Shown one piece after another: positions 1 through 7,807 of a stretch of 64,000 bases of DNA; positions within the stretch are counted from its first letter, which is position 1; every line of letters begins with the position of its first letter. A program made the translations under genes and the position numbers. The DNA is from Verrucomicrobiota bacterium (lineage in GTDB: Bacteria > Verrucomicrobiota > Verrucomicrobiia > Methylacidiphilales > JBCCWR01), in contig JBCCXA010000011.1 of assembly GCA_039192515.1 (NCBI GenBank), positions 35,447-99,446 on the forward strand. Reading direction: 5' to 3'. Below the pieces are notes generated by a model. It was not told the DNA's origin and made no database searches. It was given only the letters and a program-made list of their open reading frames with translations.

Positions 1-256
1 CCAGGTTCAAGCCTGCGTTGACGGAAAGTATCGCAGAAAATATACCGTCCTCCTATGGAGGGTAAGGGTGAAAAGGTGGAGTAAGAGACCACCGCTTCTA
101 TGGGTAACCAAGAAGGCATGATAAACCCCTGGCGGTGCAAGACTAAACAGGAAGCCTAAGTACTCACCTAGCTTCCGGGTAAGTTGCATTAGATAAATGA
201 TCGCCCCCTTGCCGCTAGTGATGGCGGGAAGAGGACAGAATTCGGCTTAAAGCCAA
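1..256 (+). ncRNA. rnpB: RNase P RNA, bacterial type A-like (3' part, 5' end outside window)
   Basis: This is the catalytic RNA of RNase P, which trims the 5' leader of pre-tRNAs. The hallmark conserved blocks appear in order: GGGTGAAAAGGTG with GTAAGAG just after (about 65-92), the GGTAAAC-like block read here as GATAAACCCC (about 119-130), the CTTCCGGGTAAG segment (about 172-184), AGATAAATGATCGCC (about 191-205), and the closing GACAGAATTCGGCTTA (about 235-250). The last block normally pairs with the 5' end of the RNA, which lies before base 1, so the gene is cut by the window. The 3' end is estimated just before the terminator hairpin. The open frame on the minus strand at 7-189 is a shadow. 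Confidence 0.95.
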
Positions 257-257
257 A

Positions 258-869
258 CTATGGAAGGCGTCTCCGAGCTGGGGACGCCTTTCTCCTTTTC
301 AGACATGCGAGACACCCGATACCAATCGCTAATAAAAGGATGCTTGAAGGTTCTGGAACTATAATGAAGGTAGATTCATATCTTCCCTCAATTTCCGGTG
401 AGTCCTGAATGATTGTGATTTCATCCAAGGTTACTGCGAAATCGTTAATGGGGTTGAGCACTTCAAATAAGATAAGCCCCTGTAGGTCCTGTAGCGCCTC
501 TGGAACACCAACAAGGGTTAATTTACTAATGGAAAAATAGCTAAACCCCTCGTCAAGCTCAATAAAAGAGTTAATCAATGGAGTTGCCGGTATAATAGGA
601 GCTTCATTTACCGTATCCCCGTAGAGTGTGAGCGTAATATTTGGTAGCTGCTCCAGCGGTGGTAGCGGGGTAGTAAGGCTGATATCAAAAGTAATATTAT
701 CTAAGGAAGTTTCTCCTGGATCGCTGGCAGGACCCACAAACTCAAGACCATTGTATTCAAAGAGAAAAGTTGGATTGCTTGCATCGAGCACAATTGTGGC
801 TTGGGCCGATGCCTGAAATCCACAAACCCCAAGCAAGATTATGTACATAAGGAAGTTAATAGATCTCAC
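258..869 (-). CDS. PEP-CTERM sorting domain protein
   Basis: A secreted or surface protein of 203 residues. It has an N-terminal signal peptide (hydrophobic stretch at about residues 6-20, ending near ASAQA), a beta-rich central region of no recognised family, and a C-terminal PEP-CTERM signal: VPEPSS, a hydrophobic helix, then a Lys/Arg cluster (LKRRK). In known systems such a tail is cut by an exosortase and the protein is attached to the envelope; no exosortase gene is in this window. The longest frame starts with GTG at 869. An ATG seven codons further in is possible; neither has a clear ribosome site. The last codons run through the rnpB terminator and add an unusual basic tail after the anchor. 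Ligand or role unknown. Confidence 0.85.
   Translation of the reverse strand: MRSINFLMYIILLGVCGFQASAQATIVLDASNPTFLFEYNGLEFVGPASDPGETSLDNITFDISLTTPLPPLEQLPNITLTLYGDTVNEAPIIPATPLINSFIELDEGFSYFSISKLTLVGVPEALQDLQGLILFEVLNPINDFAVTLDEITIIQDSPEIEGRYESTFIIVPEPSSILLLAIGIGCLACLKRRKASPARRRLP
263..299 (+). terminator. Rho-independent terminator of rnpB
   Basis: An 8-bp perfect stem (AAGGCGTC at 264-271 with GACGCCTT at 283-290) around an 11-base loop is followed by a T-rich tail (TTTCTCCTTTT). It sits a few bases after the RNase P RNA 3' end. The same DNA encodes the C-terminal residues of the converging PEP-CTERM gene. Confidence 0.85.
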
Positions 870-1241
870 CTTGGTGTAACATAACAGGATTAATGCTCTA
901 AATACCAGCTATTTTTAGATTCTATTGTAGTATTTGCTTTATAAGCCAAAAAATTTCTTAATCTGAGTTTAACTCGGATGAGGTCATAGAAGTTAAACGA
1001 GATGCTTAAAACCTTGAGCCACAAGCAAAAGAGGCTGGACCAAGATGTATTAAAAAGGTGATATCTCTAAGAGACTCTATGTTTCTTGGGCCCAAGATCT
1101 TGCACAGATTTTAAGGCTCTATTGCATCATTCGGGTTTAATAATAAGAGCCGAAAACTTTGTATGACAGTCAACGGGAGCAAGATAAGCTTAGCTCGTCG
1201 ACATAAAGTTACTGCTATCTCCAAGCTGTTAGCAGGTTTAT
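870..1241. other. Non-coding stretch holding repeat copy A
   Basis: No credible gene on either strand. It contains the promoter-side DNA of the PEP-CTERM gene, then one copy of the dispersed repeat at about 980-1146, then about 95 bases leading to the broken Cache gene. Confidence 0.6.
980..1146 (+). repeat. Dispersed repeat, copy A
   Basis: Reading with the plus strand it begins GAGGTCATAGAAGTTAAAC, continues through CCTTGAGCCACAAGCAAAAG, and ends GCATCATTCGGGTTTAATAA. The same ordered blocks recur near 2388-2540 and 31073-31245 on the plus strand, on the minus strand near 21925-22012, and weakly near 18100-18135. Similarity is patchy, so the copies are old. The end block with its TTTAA edge is reminiscent of insertion-sequence termini, but no transposase is attached. 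Confidence 0.6.
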
Positions 1242-1949
1242 ATGAAAAGTTCTAGTTTAAGTGAACATTGTGCGGCTGAGAAAGTAGAGAAGACTGACCA
1301 TGGCAGCGAAATCTCGCCCAGAAATATATATGATTTAGCCATATCCATTGAACAAGAGATACATAACTCTATCAATGCCTACGCTGTTTACTTTGATCTC
1401 ATGTTGGCAGATATAGAAGGTAATATAGTAGCAAATGGAAGATCGGACTTATTCCAGTCTGTATGGAGTAATCAAGCAGGCGAGGACTGATTTCAGCAGG
1501 CTATTTATTCACAGTCAGGTGATGAGTATCGCTTCCTGGGTGTGCATGATTCTCCTCTTGTAAGACCAGCGTGTTTTAGTCTATTCCTACAGTGTAAGAC
1601 AAAACGAGAAGAGCGACGGGGATGTCCTTGGGCATTCGGCATTTTCTTCAATTGGAACGATTTTGCGCAAACCATTGTTGAAAATACTCCTTTAAATAAT
1701 AGTGAGCGCTCTACAACGCGAGTTTGTATCGTAAATAAGCTTATTTTGGCAGATACTTCTCACATGAGCTTAAAAGAGCAGCTTGATATACCAGGGATGA
1801 GTGAGTATATGGCATCAAAAAAGGGATTTACTATCCAAGACTTTTTAAATGGTTCAAGAAAACATATCATATCTTATGCCAATGCCCTAGGCTTTGAAAG
1901 CTGTTCGACGGGCTGGCACTCATTTATTATCCAAGAAACAGATGCGTAA
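1242..1949 (+). pseudogene. Broken Cache-type sensor domain (chemotaxis receptor remnant)
   Basis: One reading frame from 1242 to the TAA at 1949 is interrupted only by TGA at 1488-1490. The two halves together look like the extracellular Cache sensor of a methyl-accepting chemotaxis protein: a FDLMLADIEGNIVANGR block, then a segment reading GED-stop-FQQAIYSQSGDEY where relatives commonly have Trp before FQQA, then GIFFNW and finally GWHSFIIQ. TGG to TGA explains the stop. No transmembrane segment, HAMP or signalling domain follows in frame, so the receptor is truncated as well as interrupted. Family assignment is from pattern recognition only. Selenocysteine or readthrough seems unlikely because the receptor is also truncated. 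Confidence 0.65.
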
Positions 1950-2387
1950 TGAATCTGTCCTTTTAAGAATGGATCCCTTCAACAAGTTAATCTGCATACC
2001 TAGACTATTATGGTATAAGTAAAAAATAATATTTCTAACAAGTTCTCAAAACTTTTTTTAGAGAGTGCTCAGAAAGGCATGAAACTGTTTCAAGTGGTGA
2101 CTAGGCAGTGAGAGAAAATAGAATTAGCTGCAATATCCATCTGTCATAAAGATATAGGGCAGATAGGGTAAAAGGGCATCAGCTGTTGGTTGATCAGTCA
2201 ATCGATGACATAAGTATGGTCGAGTATATAACTACTCATGCTCGTGCTAAAATTAGCATGAATACTTTTAAAACCAATTTCCTAACGAACCTGTGATTTG
2301 AAAAATAACATAGATGAAAGTAAAAATGTTACAGATGAGGAATCTGAAATAGTATTAAGTTCATTATCATCCTTAATTAACCCTGGA
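1950..2387. other. Gene-poor stretch with possible receptor-tail debris
   Basis: No intact gene. At 2121-2168, in the same frame as the broken Cache gene, there is a short peptide reading ELAAISICHKDIGQIG that loosely resembles the signalling helix of chemotaxis receptors, surrounded by many stops. If real it is the decayed 3' end of that gene. The rest shows nothing recognisable. Confidence 0.35.
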
Positions 2388-2540
2388 TTTTGTCATAGAA
2401 GTTGAAAGAAATGCATAAAACCCTGAGCCACATTGAGAAGAGATTTGAGCAAAATGTATCTCTAAGGAGAGACTTCATGTTTCTGGGAGCTAACTCTTGC
2501 GCAAGCCTTTAAGTTTCTGCATCATGCGGCTTAAATATTC
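2388..2540 (+). repeat. Dispersed repeat, copy B
   Basis: It shares with copy A the blocks GTCATAGAAGTTGAA, ATAAAACCCTGAGCCACA, TCTCTAAG, CATGTTTCT and GCATCATGCGGCTTAA, in the same order, with a gap of about a dozen bases in the middle. It ends directly before the sulfatase start, so the promoter of that gene may lie inside the repeat. Confidence 0.6.
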
Positions 2541-2545
2541 ACCAA

Positions 2546-3949
2546 ATGAAAATTATATCCATAATACTTACAATGATACACTTGACATGCGCATTGCATG
2601 CTAACATGCAGCCCAATATCATCATCATTTTCAATGATGATCAAGGCTATCAAGATTTAAGTTGTTATGGTTCTCCCGATATAAAGACACCTCGTATTGA
2701 TGAAATGGCTAACGAGGGAATAAAATTTACCGACTTCTATGTCGCATCCCCGGTTTGCTCACCTTCGCGAGCTGCTTTATTGACAGGTTGTTATCCATTC
2801 AGAGTAGGAGTAAGAGGGGTCTATTTCCCTAACCGTGGACGTGAAGGCTTGAATCCCAAATATGTAACGATTGCTGAGGTTTTAAAGTCAGTAGGATATA
2901 AGACTAAGGCAGTGGGTAAATGGCATCTAGGCGATGAAGTAGAGTTTTTGCCTACGAGTCAGGGCTTTGACTCCTACTATGGCGTTCCTTACAGCAATGA
3001 CATGTTTCCAGCGAAAAGTATGAAATACGCGTCAGATTGTCTTTTTCGAGAAGGTTTGACAAAAGAAAAATTGGACGAAGCTTTTGCTTCCAAAGAGGAG
3101 TCTTCCTTCAGGAAGGGGTCCCCTATAATATTTAAGAATAAGGTGCCATTGATGCGAAATGAAGAATGCATTGAGATACCCGTGGACCAAACTACTATCA
3201 CCAAACGTTTTGCTTCAGAAGGAATCAAGTTTATTTCAGAAAGTGTAGAATCTAGAAAGCCCTTTTTCCTTTATCTGGCAAACTCCATGCCGCATACGCC
3301 ACTCTTTGTTACGCCTCAATTTGAGGGCAAGAGTCAAGGTGGTTTGTATGGTGACACTATTGAGGAAATTGACTTTAATACCGGTCGTATTCTAGACCAT
3401 TTAAAAGAACTGGAAATTGATGAGAATACCCTTGTCATCTTTTCTTCTGATAATGGTCCCTGGTTGATCAAAGGGGATCATGGTGGTAGTGCTTTACCTC
3501 TTTTCGAGGGTAAAGGTACCACTTTTGAAGGAGGCTTACGCGTTCCTTGTATTATGAAATGGCCTGCCAAGATACCTGGCGGTTCTGTTTGTAGAGAGAT
3601 AGCTTCAACAATTGATTTACTTCCCACTCTTGCTCATGTGGGAGGGGCTGATTTGCCTACGGATAAATCACTCGATGGCAAAAATATTATCGATCTTATG
3701 ACCGGTAAACCTGATGCTAGGACTCCTCATGAATACTTCTTCTATAACAAAAGTGCCGTGCGGAGTGGCGATTGGAAATACCATGTGAAAGAAACCTTTA
3801 GAGTCAAAGCCACGGCTAGAGATAGCAAAGGTCCGACTCTTTACAATCTAAAAGATGACATTGGTGAAACTGAGAATGTTATCGATCACAATCCCGAAAT
3901 AGCAGAGCGTCTAGCGCAAGCCTTAGCGAAACACTTAGCGAAGGAATGA
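2546..3949 (+). CDS. Secreted sulfatase (formylglycine, Cys-type)
   Basis: Hydrolyses sulfate esters, probably on polysaccharides or glycans, in the periplasm or outside the cell. The 467-residue protein has a signal peptide (residues 1-19), the metal-binding Asp pair at 31-32, and the sulfatase signature CSPSR at 71-75 in which Cys71 would be converted to formylglycine by a maturase not seen here. GKWHLG at 124-129 and SSDNGP near 302-307 are further active-site motifs. Length fits single-domain arylsulfatases. It stands alone between decayed DNA and the PhzE-like operon, directly after repeat copy B. The exact substrate cannot be told from sequence. Confidence 0.9.
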   Translation: MKIISIILTMIHLTCALHANMQPNIIIIFNDDQGYQDLSCYGSPDIKTPRIDEMANEGIKFTDFYVASPVCSPSRAALLTGCYPFRVGVRGVYFPNRGREGLNPKYVTIAEVLKSVGYKTKAVGKWHLGDEVEFLPTSQGFDSYYGVPYSNDMFPAKSMKYASDCLFREGLTKEKLDEAFASKEESSFRKGSPIIFKNKVPLMRNEECIEIPVDQTTITKRFASEGIKFISESVESRKPFFLYLANSMPHTPLFVTPQFEGKSQGGLYGDTIEEIDFNTGRILDHLKELEIDENTLVIFSSDNGPWLIKGDHGGSALPLFEGKGTTFEGGLRVPCIMKWPAKIPGGSVCREIASTIDLLPTLAHVGGADLPTDKSLDGKNIIDLMTGKPDARTPHEYFFYNKSAVRSGDWKYHVKETFRVKATARDSKGPTLYNLKDDIGETENVIDHNPEIAERLAQALAKHLAKE

Positions 3950-4264
3950 AGGACATATTCACAGCGCTACGCTCTATTCTTTGGGTACGTACTGTTGCTA
4001 AAGCGAGACTCATCATCATGTTCGATAGCTCTTTATGCTGTTTGGCAGCACGAATATAAGCGAGAAAGTTTAGGTCCCTAGGTTTTGTAGATGAGCTAAT
4101 CGGAGTATCAGAATTATTGCCTTGGCTACTGAGTGTATAGGAACAAAATTTTTGTTGTAATGCGGGGTTCACAGAGTGCCTCAAAAAACTGAATCCGGCT
4201 ATTAACTAGCCGGACGGCATGAGATGTAAGAATTCTTCTTGATCATTAGATGAGGCGAAATAGC
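3950..4264. other. Intergenic stretch with weak minus-strand frame and a hairpin
   Basis: A 101-codon minus-strand frame (4184 to 3879) overlaps the sulfatase end. Its product, rich in Ser, Arg and Met, resembles no family I know, and it is probably not a gene or is debris. A perfect 7-bp hairpin lies at 4195-4213. A good ribosome site (GAGG at 4252) leads into a short frame described separately. Confidence 0.4.
4195..4213. other. Perfect inverted repeat upstream of the PhzE-like gene
   Basis: CCGGCTA TTAAC TAGCCGG forms a 7-bp stem with a 5-base loop. Read on the minus strand it is followed six bases later by TTTTTT, so it could end a leftward transcript; on the plus strand there is no T-tract and it may be a 5'-leader structure or operator. 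No leftward gene is near enough to explain a terminator. Confidence 0.4.
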
Positions 4265-4345
4265 ATGCCCAATCTAGAAAAATTTAAGAAATCAAACATT
4301 GGTAATGAGTATGGATCTTTCATCTCCATTTTTCCTTTATTCTAA
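4265..4345 (+). CDS. Short frame with strong ribosome site, overlapping phzE-like start
   Basis: ATG at 4265 lies nine bases after GAGG (4252-4255) and opens a 26-codon frame, beginning MPNLEKFKKSNIGNEY, that ends at TAA 4345, overlapping the next gene in another frame. It has a better ribosome site than the PhzE-like gene itself. Two readings are possible: a leader peptide coupled to the downstream gene, or the true N-terminus of the PhzE-like protein separated from it by a +1 frame change near 4300-4312, since relatives carry a short helix before the conserved segment. Confidence 0.3.
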   Translation: MPNLEKFKKSNIGNEYGSFISIFPLF

Positions 4346-6131
4346 AGGGGCTGAAGCATGTTTTTACGCTGGGACGCTTAAAAAGTTTCAGTGTTTGAAA
4401 GAAGTGCCTCGTCCTTCGCATGGTTCAAAAAATATTTCAATTAGCATGGTTCCATACTCACAAATCAAGGAAAGAGATTGCGAGGCTCATGGCGAGGATG
4501 AAAAGATATTTTCGTTGCTTGTGGAGAGGGAAGAGAAGATAGATCTCAAAGCTTTTCTGCAAGGAATTGAGGACCAAAAGATAACAATTGAGGGAGAATT
4601 AGAGTTTCGACCAACAGATGAGGAATTCATGGCTGGATGTCAGGCCATTATTGAAGATGAAATTAAGCGAGGAGAAGGCTCAAATTTTTTGTACTCAAGA
4701 AAGACTTTAGGTCGTATCTCACAATTTAATAGTGAGACTGCATTAATCATCTTGAAACGTCTTTTGGCTAAGGAGTTTGATGCATACTGGAATTTTTGCT
4801 TTTTTACCGGTGAACAATATTTTATTGGCTCCTCACCAGAGAGACATCTCACTTTTGTAGGTGATACCGTTTTAATGAATCCCATTTGTGGGACACTCCC
4901 GAAGTCGCAGTTGAAGTCCGAAAAAAATCTACATGATTTCATTACAGATCCAAAGGAAGTTAATGAGTTGTTCCAAGTAGTTGATGAGGAGCTCAAAATG
5001 ATGTCCAAGATCTGCTATGCGGGAGGATTGGTTAAAGGGCCGTTCCTCAAAGAAATGGGAAGCGTTTTACACACAGAGTACTTGTTAGAAGGAAAGTCGG
5101 GTCTTGATAAAATCGAGGCCTTCAGAGCTTCTATGTTCGCTGCAACCATGGTTGGAAGTCCACTGGAGAACGCTGCTCGTGTGATTTATAAATACGAGAA
5201 AGAAAGTAGACGCTACTACTCAAGTGCAGTGATGTTGTTGGCAAATGATGAAAAAGGTAAAGAGTTTTTGGATAGCGCCATTACTATCCGCACAATTGAG
5301 ATCGATCAACAAGGATATTTTTCTGTGCAATCGGGTGCAAGTATTGTTAGAGATTCGGATCCAAAAAAAGAGTGCGAAGAGATTAAGGCAAAAGCCCAAG
5401 GTCTTTTAAAAGCTATCTCCCAGCCTGAAGAAAGAGCACCTATGCGCGTTTTGCAAAACTATCTATCTGAGAATAACAAAGAGATATTTAACAATAGGAA
5501 TGATTACTTATCTAAATTCTGGATAGAAAAACAAAGAGATCTTTCTGATCAAGCGCAAGAGGGGGGACAAGAAATCCTGATTATTGATAACGAGGATGAG
5601 TTCACCTACATGCTGCGTCATATGCTAAATCATCTAGGCTTTGTGACGAAAGTTACCAGAGTTGAGAATTATGATAAGGCTCAGCTAGGTGCAAAGACAT
5701 TTACTGTTTTAGGTCCTGGACCGGGTGACCCCTTAGATCTTGAATGCCATCGAATGAAGAGTTTGCATGAGATTGCTCAAGACTTGCTAAAACATAATCG
5801 AAAATTTTTGGCAGTCTGCCTTTCGCACCAAGTTCTATGTAAAACGCTTGGGTTTGATATTATTAGAGTGGATCCACCGCTGCAAGGAGTTCAAAAAGAA
5901 ATCAATTTCTTTGGAAAGCGTGAGAAGGTTGGTTTCTATAACACTTACTTTGCTAACTATCATAACCATGTTGAAACAGCTGTAGAAATAGAGGCTTCAA
6001 AAACTGAGGAAGGTTATGTTACAGCACTCCGTAGTGAAAATTTTCATAGCTTCCAGTTTCATGTGGAATCCATTCTCACAACTAATGGAATACGCCTCTT
6101 GCAAAATGCAATGAAGAGTTTGGGTGTTTAG
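4305..6131 (+). CDS. PhzE-like chorismate aminating enzyme (TrpE-TrpG fusion type)
   Basis: Members of this family convert chorismate plus glutamine to 2-amino-2-desoxyisochorismate (PhzE) or anthranilate. The 608-residue product has a chorismate-binding domain at about 60-390, with SSPERHL, the NPICGTLP block, HTEYLLEG and SGASIVRDSDP, and a class I glutamine amidotransferase domain at about 420-605, with GPGPGDP, nucleophile Cys in AVCLSHQ and a His-x-Glu pair in FHVES. The amidotransferase motif CLSHQ and the domain order are closer to PhzE than to ordinary TrpE/TrpG. ATG 4305 is used; ATG 4311 and a TTG at 4299 are alternatives, none with a strong ribosome site. It is four bases before the annotated glnS frame. 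No other phenazine gene is present, so the product is uncertain. Confidence 0.8.
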   Translation: MSMDLSSPFFLYSKGAEACFYAGTLKKFQCLKEVPRPSHGSKNISISMVPYSQIKERDCEAHGEDEKIFSLLVEREEKIDLKAFLQGIEDQKITIEGELEFRPTDEEFMAGCQAIIEDEIKRGEGSNFLYSRKTLGRISQFNSETALIILKRLLAKEFDAYWNFCFFTGEQYFIGSSPERHLTFVGDTVLMNPICGTLPKSQLKSEKNLHDFITDPKEVNELFQVVDEELKMMSKICYAGGLVKGPFLKEMGSVLHTEYLLEGKSGLDKIEAFRASMFAATMVGSPLENAARVIYKYEKESRRYYSSAVMLLANDEKGKEFLDSAITIRTIEIDQQGYFSVQSGASIVRDSDPKKECEEIKAKAQGLLKAISQPEERAPMRVLQNYLSENNKEIFNNRNDYLSKFWIEKQRDLSDQAQEGGQEILIIDNEDEFTYMLRHMLNHLGFVTKVTRVENYDKAQLGAKTFTVLGPGPGDPLDLECHRMKSLHEIAQDLLKHNRKFLAVCLSHQVLCKTLGFDIIRVDPPLQGVQKEINFFGKREKVGFYNTYFANYHNHVETAVEIEASKTEEGYVTALRSENFHSFQFHVESILTTNGIRLLQNAMKSLGV

Positions 6132-6147
6132 ATGAATGGAGAGCAAT

Positions 6148-7806
6148 ATGGCAGAAGAAAGTAAAACAGAGGCGTCAAATTTTATATTCGAAATCATCAA
6201 ACAAGATATTGCCGATAAGGTAAATGGAGGAAATATTCAAACGCGTTTCCCTCCCGAACCAAACGGATATCTTCATATAGGTCATACTAAAGCACTATGC
6301 CTCAGCTTTGGCGCTGCAGAAAAATTTTCAGGTAAATGCAATCTGAGGTTTGATGATACCAACCCTGAGAAGGAAGAGACAGAATTTGTACAAGCGATCA
6401 AAGATGATATTACGTGGCTAGGTTTTGAATGGGCCAAGGAGTGCTATGCTAGCAATTATTTTGAGCAACTCTATAGCTGGGCTCTCCAGCTTATTAAAAA
6501 AGGATTGGCCTACGTTGATGATCTAACAGCAGAGGAGATGGCTGAGTATAGGGGGACGGTTACAAATCCTGGGAAAAATAGCCCTCATAGGGATCGCTCA
6601 ATGCAAGAAAATCTAGACCTCTTCCAACAAATGCGTGAGGGCAAATTCCCTGATGGATCGAAGACTTTGCGAGCTAAGATAGATATGGCAAGCCCCAATA
6701 TGCATTTCCGTGACCCAGTTATGTACCGAATCAAACGCCAACACCATCACCGCACAGGGGATAGATGGTGTATTTATCCAAGTTACGATTATGCACATGG
6801 TCAAAGTGATTCATTAGAGGAGGTAACGCATAGTCTTTGCTCACACGAATTTGAGACGCATAGGCCACTATATGCCTGGTTTATTGAGCAGTTAGAAATT
6901 TTCCCATCAAGGCAGATCGAATTTGCTCGCTTGAATTTGACTTACACAGAACTCAGTAAGCGTAAACTTCGTCGACTTATTGAAGAAGGAGTTGTTAGTG
7001 GCTGGGATGATCCTAGGATGCCCACACTTCGTGCGATGCGCCGTAGAGGTGTGCCTCCTCAGGCCATTAAGAACTTTGTTAACAGGGTTGGAGTTACTAA
7101 ATATATTGGTTGGACTGATATTGCTTTGTTAGAACATGAAATGCGCAACGTTCTCAACCAAAAGGCAACCCGTAGGATGGTGGTTTTTGATCCGTTGAAG
7201 GTTGTTATCACGAATATTCCTGAGGGCGATACGAAGACCTTAAAGATTCCCAATAATCCTGAGGATCCAGAGGATGGAGATAGAGAAGTCATCTTTGGTA
7301 GAACAGTATATATTGAACGAGCTGATTTCTTAGAAGATGCACCTAGAAAGTTTTTTCGGCTCAAGCCGGAAGGTGAAGTACGGCTGCGAGGTTCTTATGT
7401 TATTAAATGTGAAGAGATCATTAAAGATGAAGCAGGTCAAATTACAGAATTAAGATGTGCAGCAGATTTAGAGACATTAGGTCAGAATCCTCAGGGTCGA
7501 AAGGTGAAAGGTGTGATTCATTGGGTTCATGATGATAGTAGTGTGCCTATAACAGTGAACCTGTATGATTTGTTATTTAAAGAAGAAAAGCCCACAGATG
7601 ATAAAGATTTACTCGAGCAGTTAAGTGAGAACTCATTGCAAACGGTAGAGGCTGTAGCGGAAGGTGCTTTGGCAGAAGCTACAGTTGAAAAATACTATCA
7701 GTTTGAAAGGATCGGATACTTTGTTATGGACTTACAATCTAAAGCTGAGAAGAAAGTCTTTAATCGCACTGTCGCTTTAAAGGATCGTTGGAACAAGAAA
7801 TTTTAA
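6148..7806 (+). CDS. glnS: Glutaminyl-tRNA synthetase
   Basis: Class I synthetase charging tRNA-Gln. The catalytic core shows FPPEPNGYLHIGH (HIGH motif near residues 43-46 of this start), the RFDDTNPEKEE block and a KMSKS-variant ELSKRKL near residue 268; the C-terminal half carries the anticodon-binding beta barrels. Length of about 552 residues is normal. ATG 6148 is preferred because GGAGAG sits just before it; an in-frame ATG at 6136 would add four residues. It follows the PhzE-like gene with almost no gap and leads into serS. A direct GlnRS suggests Gln-tRNA is not made only by the amidotransferase route. Confidence 0.95.
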   Translation: MAEESKTEASNFIFEIIKQDIADKVNGGNIQTRFPPEPNGYLHIGHTKALCLSFGAAEKFSGKCNLRFDDTNPEKEETEFVQAIKDDITWLGFEWAKECYASNYFEQLYSWALQLIKKGLAYVDDLTAEEMAEYRGTVTNPGKNSPHRDRSMQENLDLFQQMREGKFPDGSKTLRAKIDMASPNMHFRDPVMYRIKRQHHHRTGDRWCIYPSYDYAHGQSDSLEEVTHSLCSHEFETHRPLYAWFIEQLEIFPSRQIEFARLNLTYTELSKRKLRRLIEEGVVSGWDDPRMPTLRAMRRRGVPPQAIKNFVNRVGVTKYIGWTDIALLEHEMRNVLNQKATRRMVVFDPLKVVITNIPEGDTKTLKIPNNPEDPEDGDREVIFGRTVYIERADFLEDAPRKFFRLKPEGEVRLRGSYVIKCEEIIKDEAGQITELRCAADLETLGQNPQGRKVKGVIHWVHDDSSVPITVNLYDLLFKEEKPTDDKDLLEQLSENSLQTVEAVAEGALAEATVEKYYQFERIGYFVMDLQSKAEKKVFNRTVALKDRWNKKF

Positions 7807-7807
7807 T

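Noticed and set aside
7..189. Minus-strand frame across rnpB
   Set aside because: It lies wholly within the conserved RNase P RNA and is a shadow.
1242..1949. UGA read as Trp (alternative genetic code)
   Set aside because: TGA is used as an ordinary stop elsewhere in the window (for example ATGA overlaps in the MoxR cluster and at the end of the first mtfA reading), so a code change is not supported.
3879..4184. Minus-strand frame of 101 codons after the sulfatase
   Set aside because: No recognisable family, no clear ribosome site and overlap with the sulfatase end; treated as probable non-coding or debris.
4305..6131. Phenazine biosynthetic cluster
   Set aside because: Only a PhzE-like gene is present; no phzA/B, D, F or G is nearby, so a phenazine cluster cannot be claimed.
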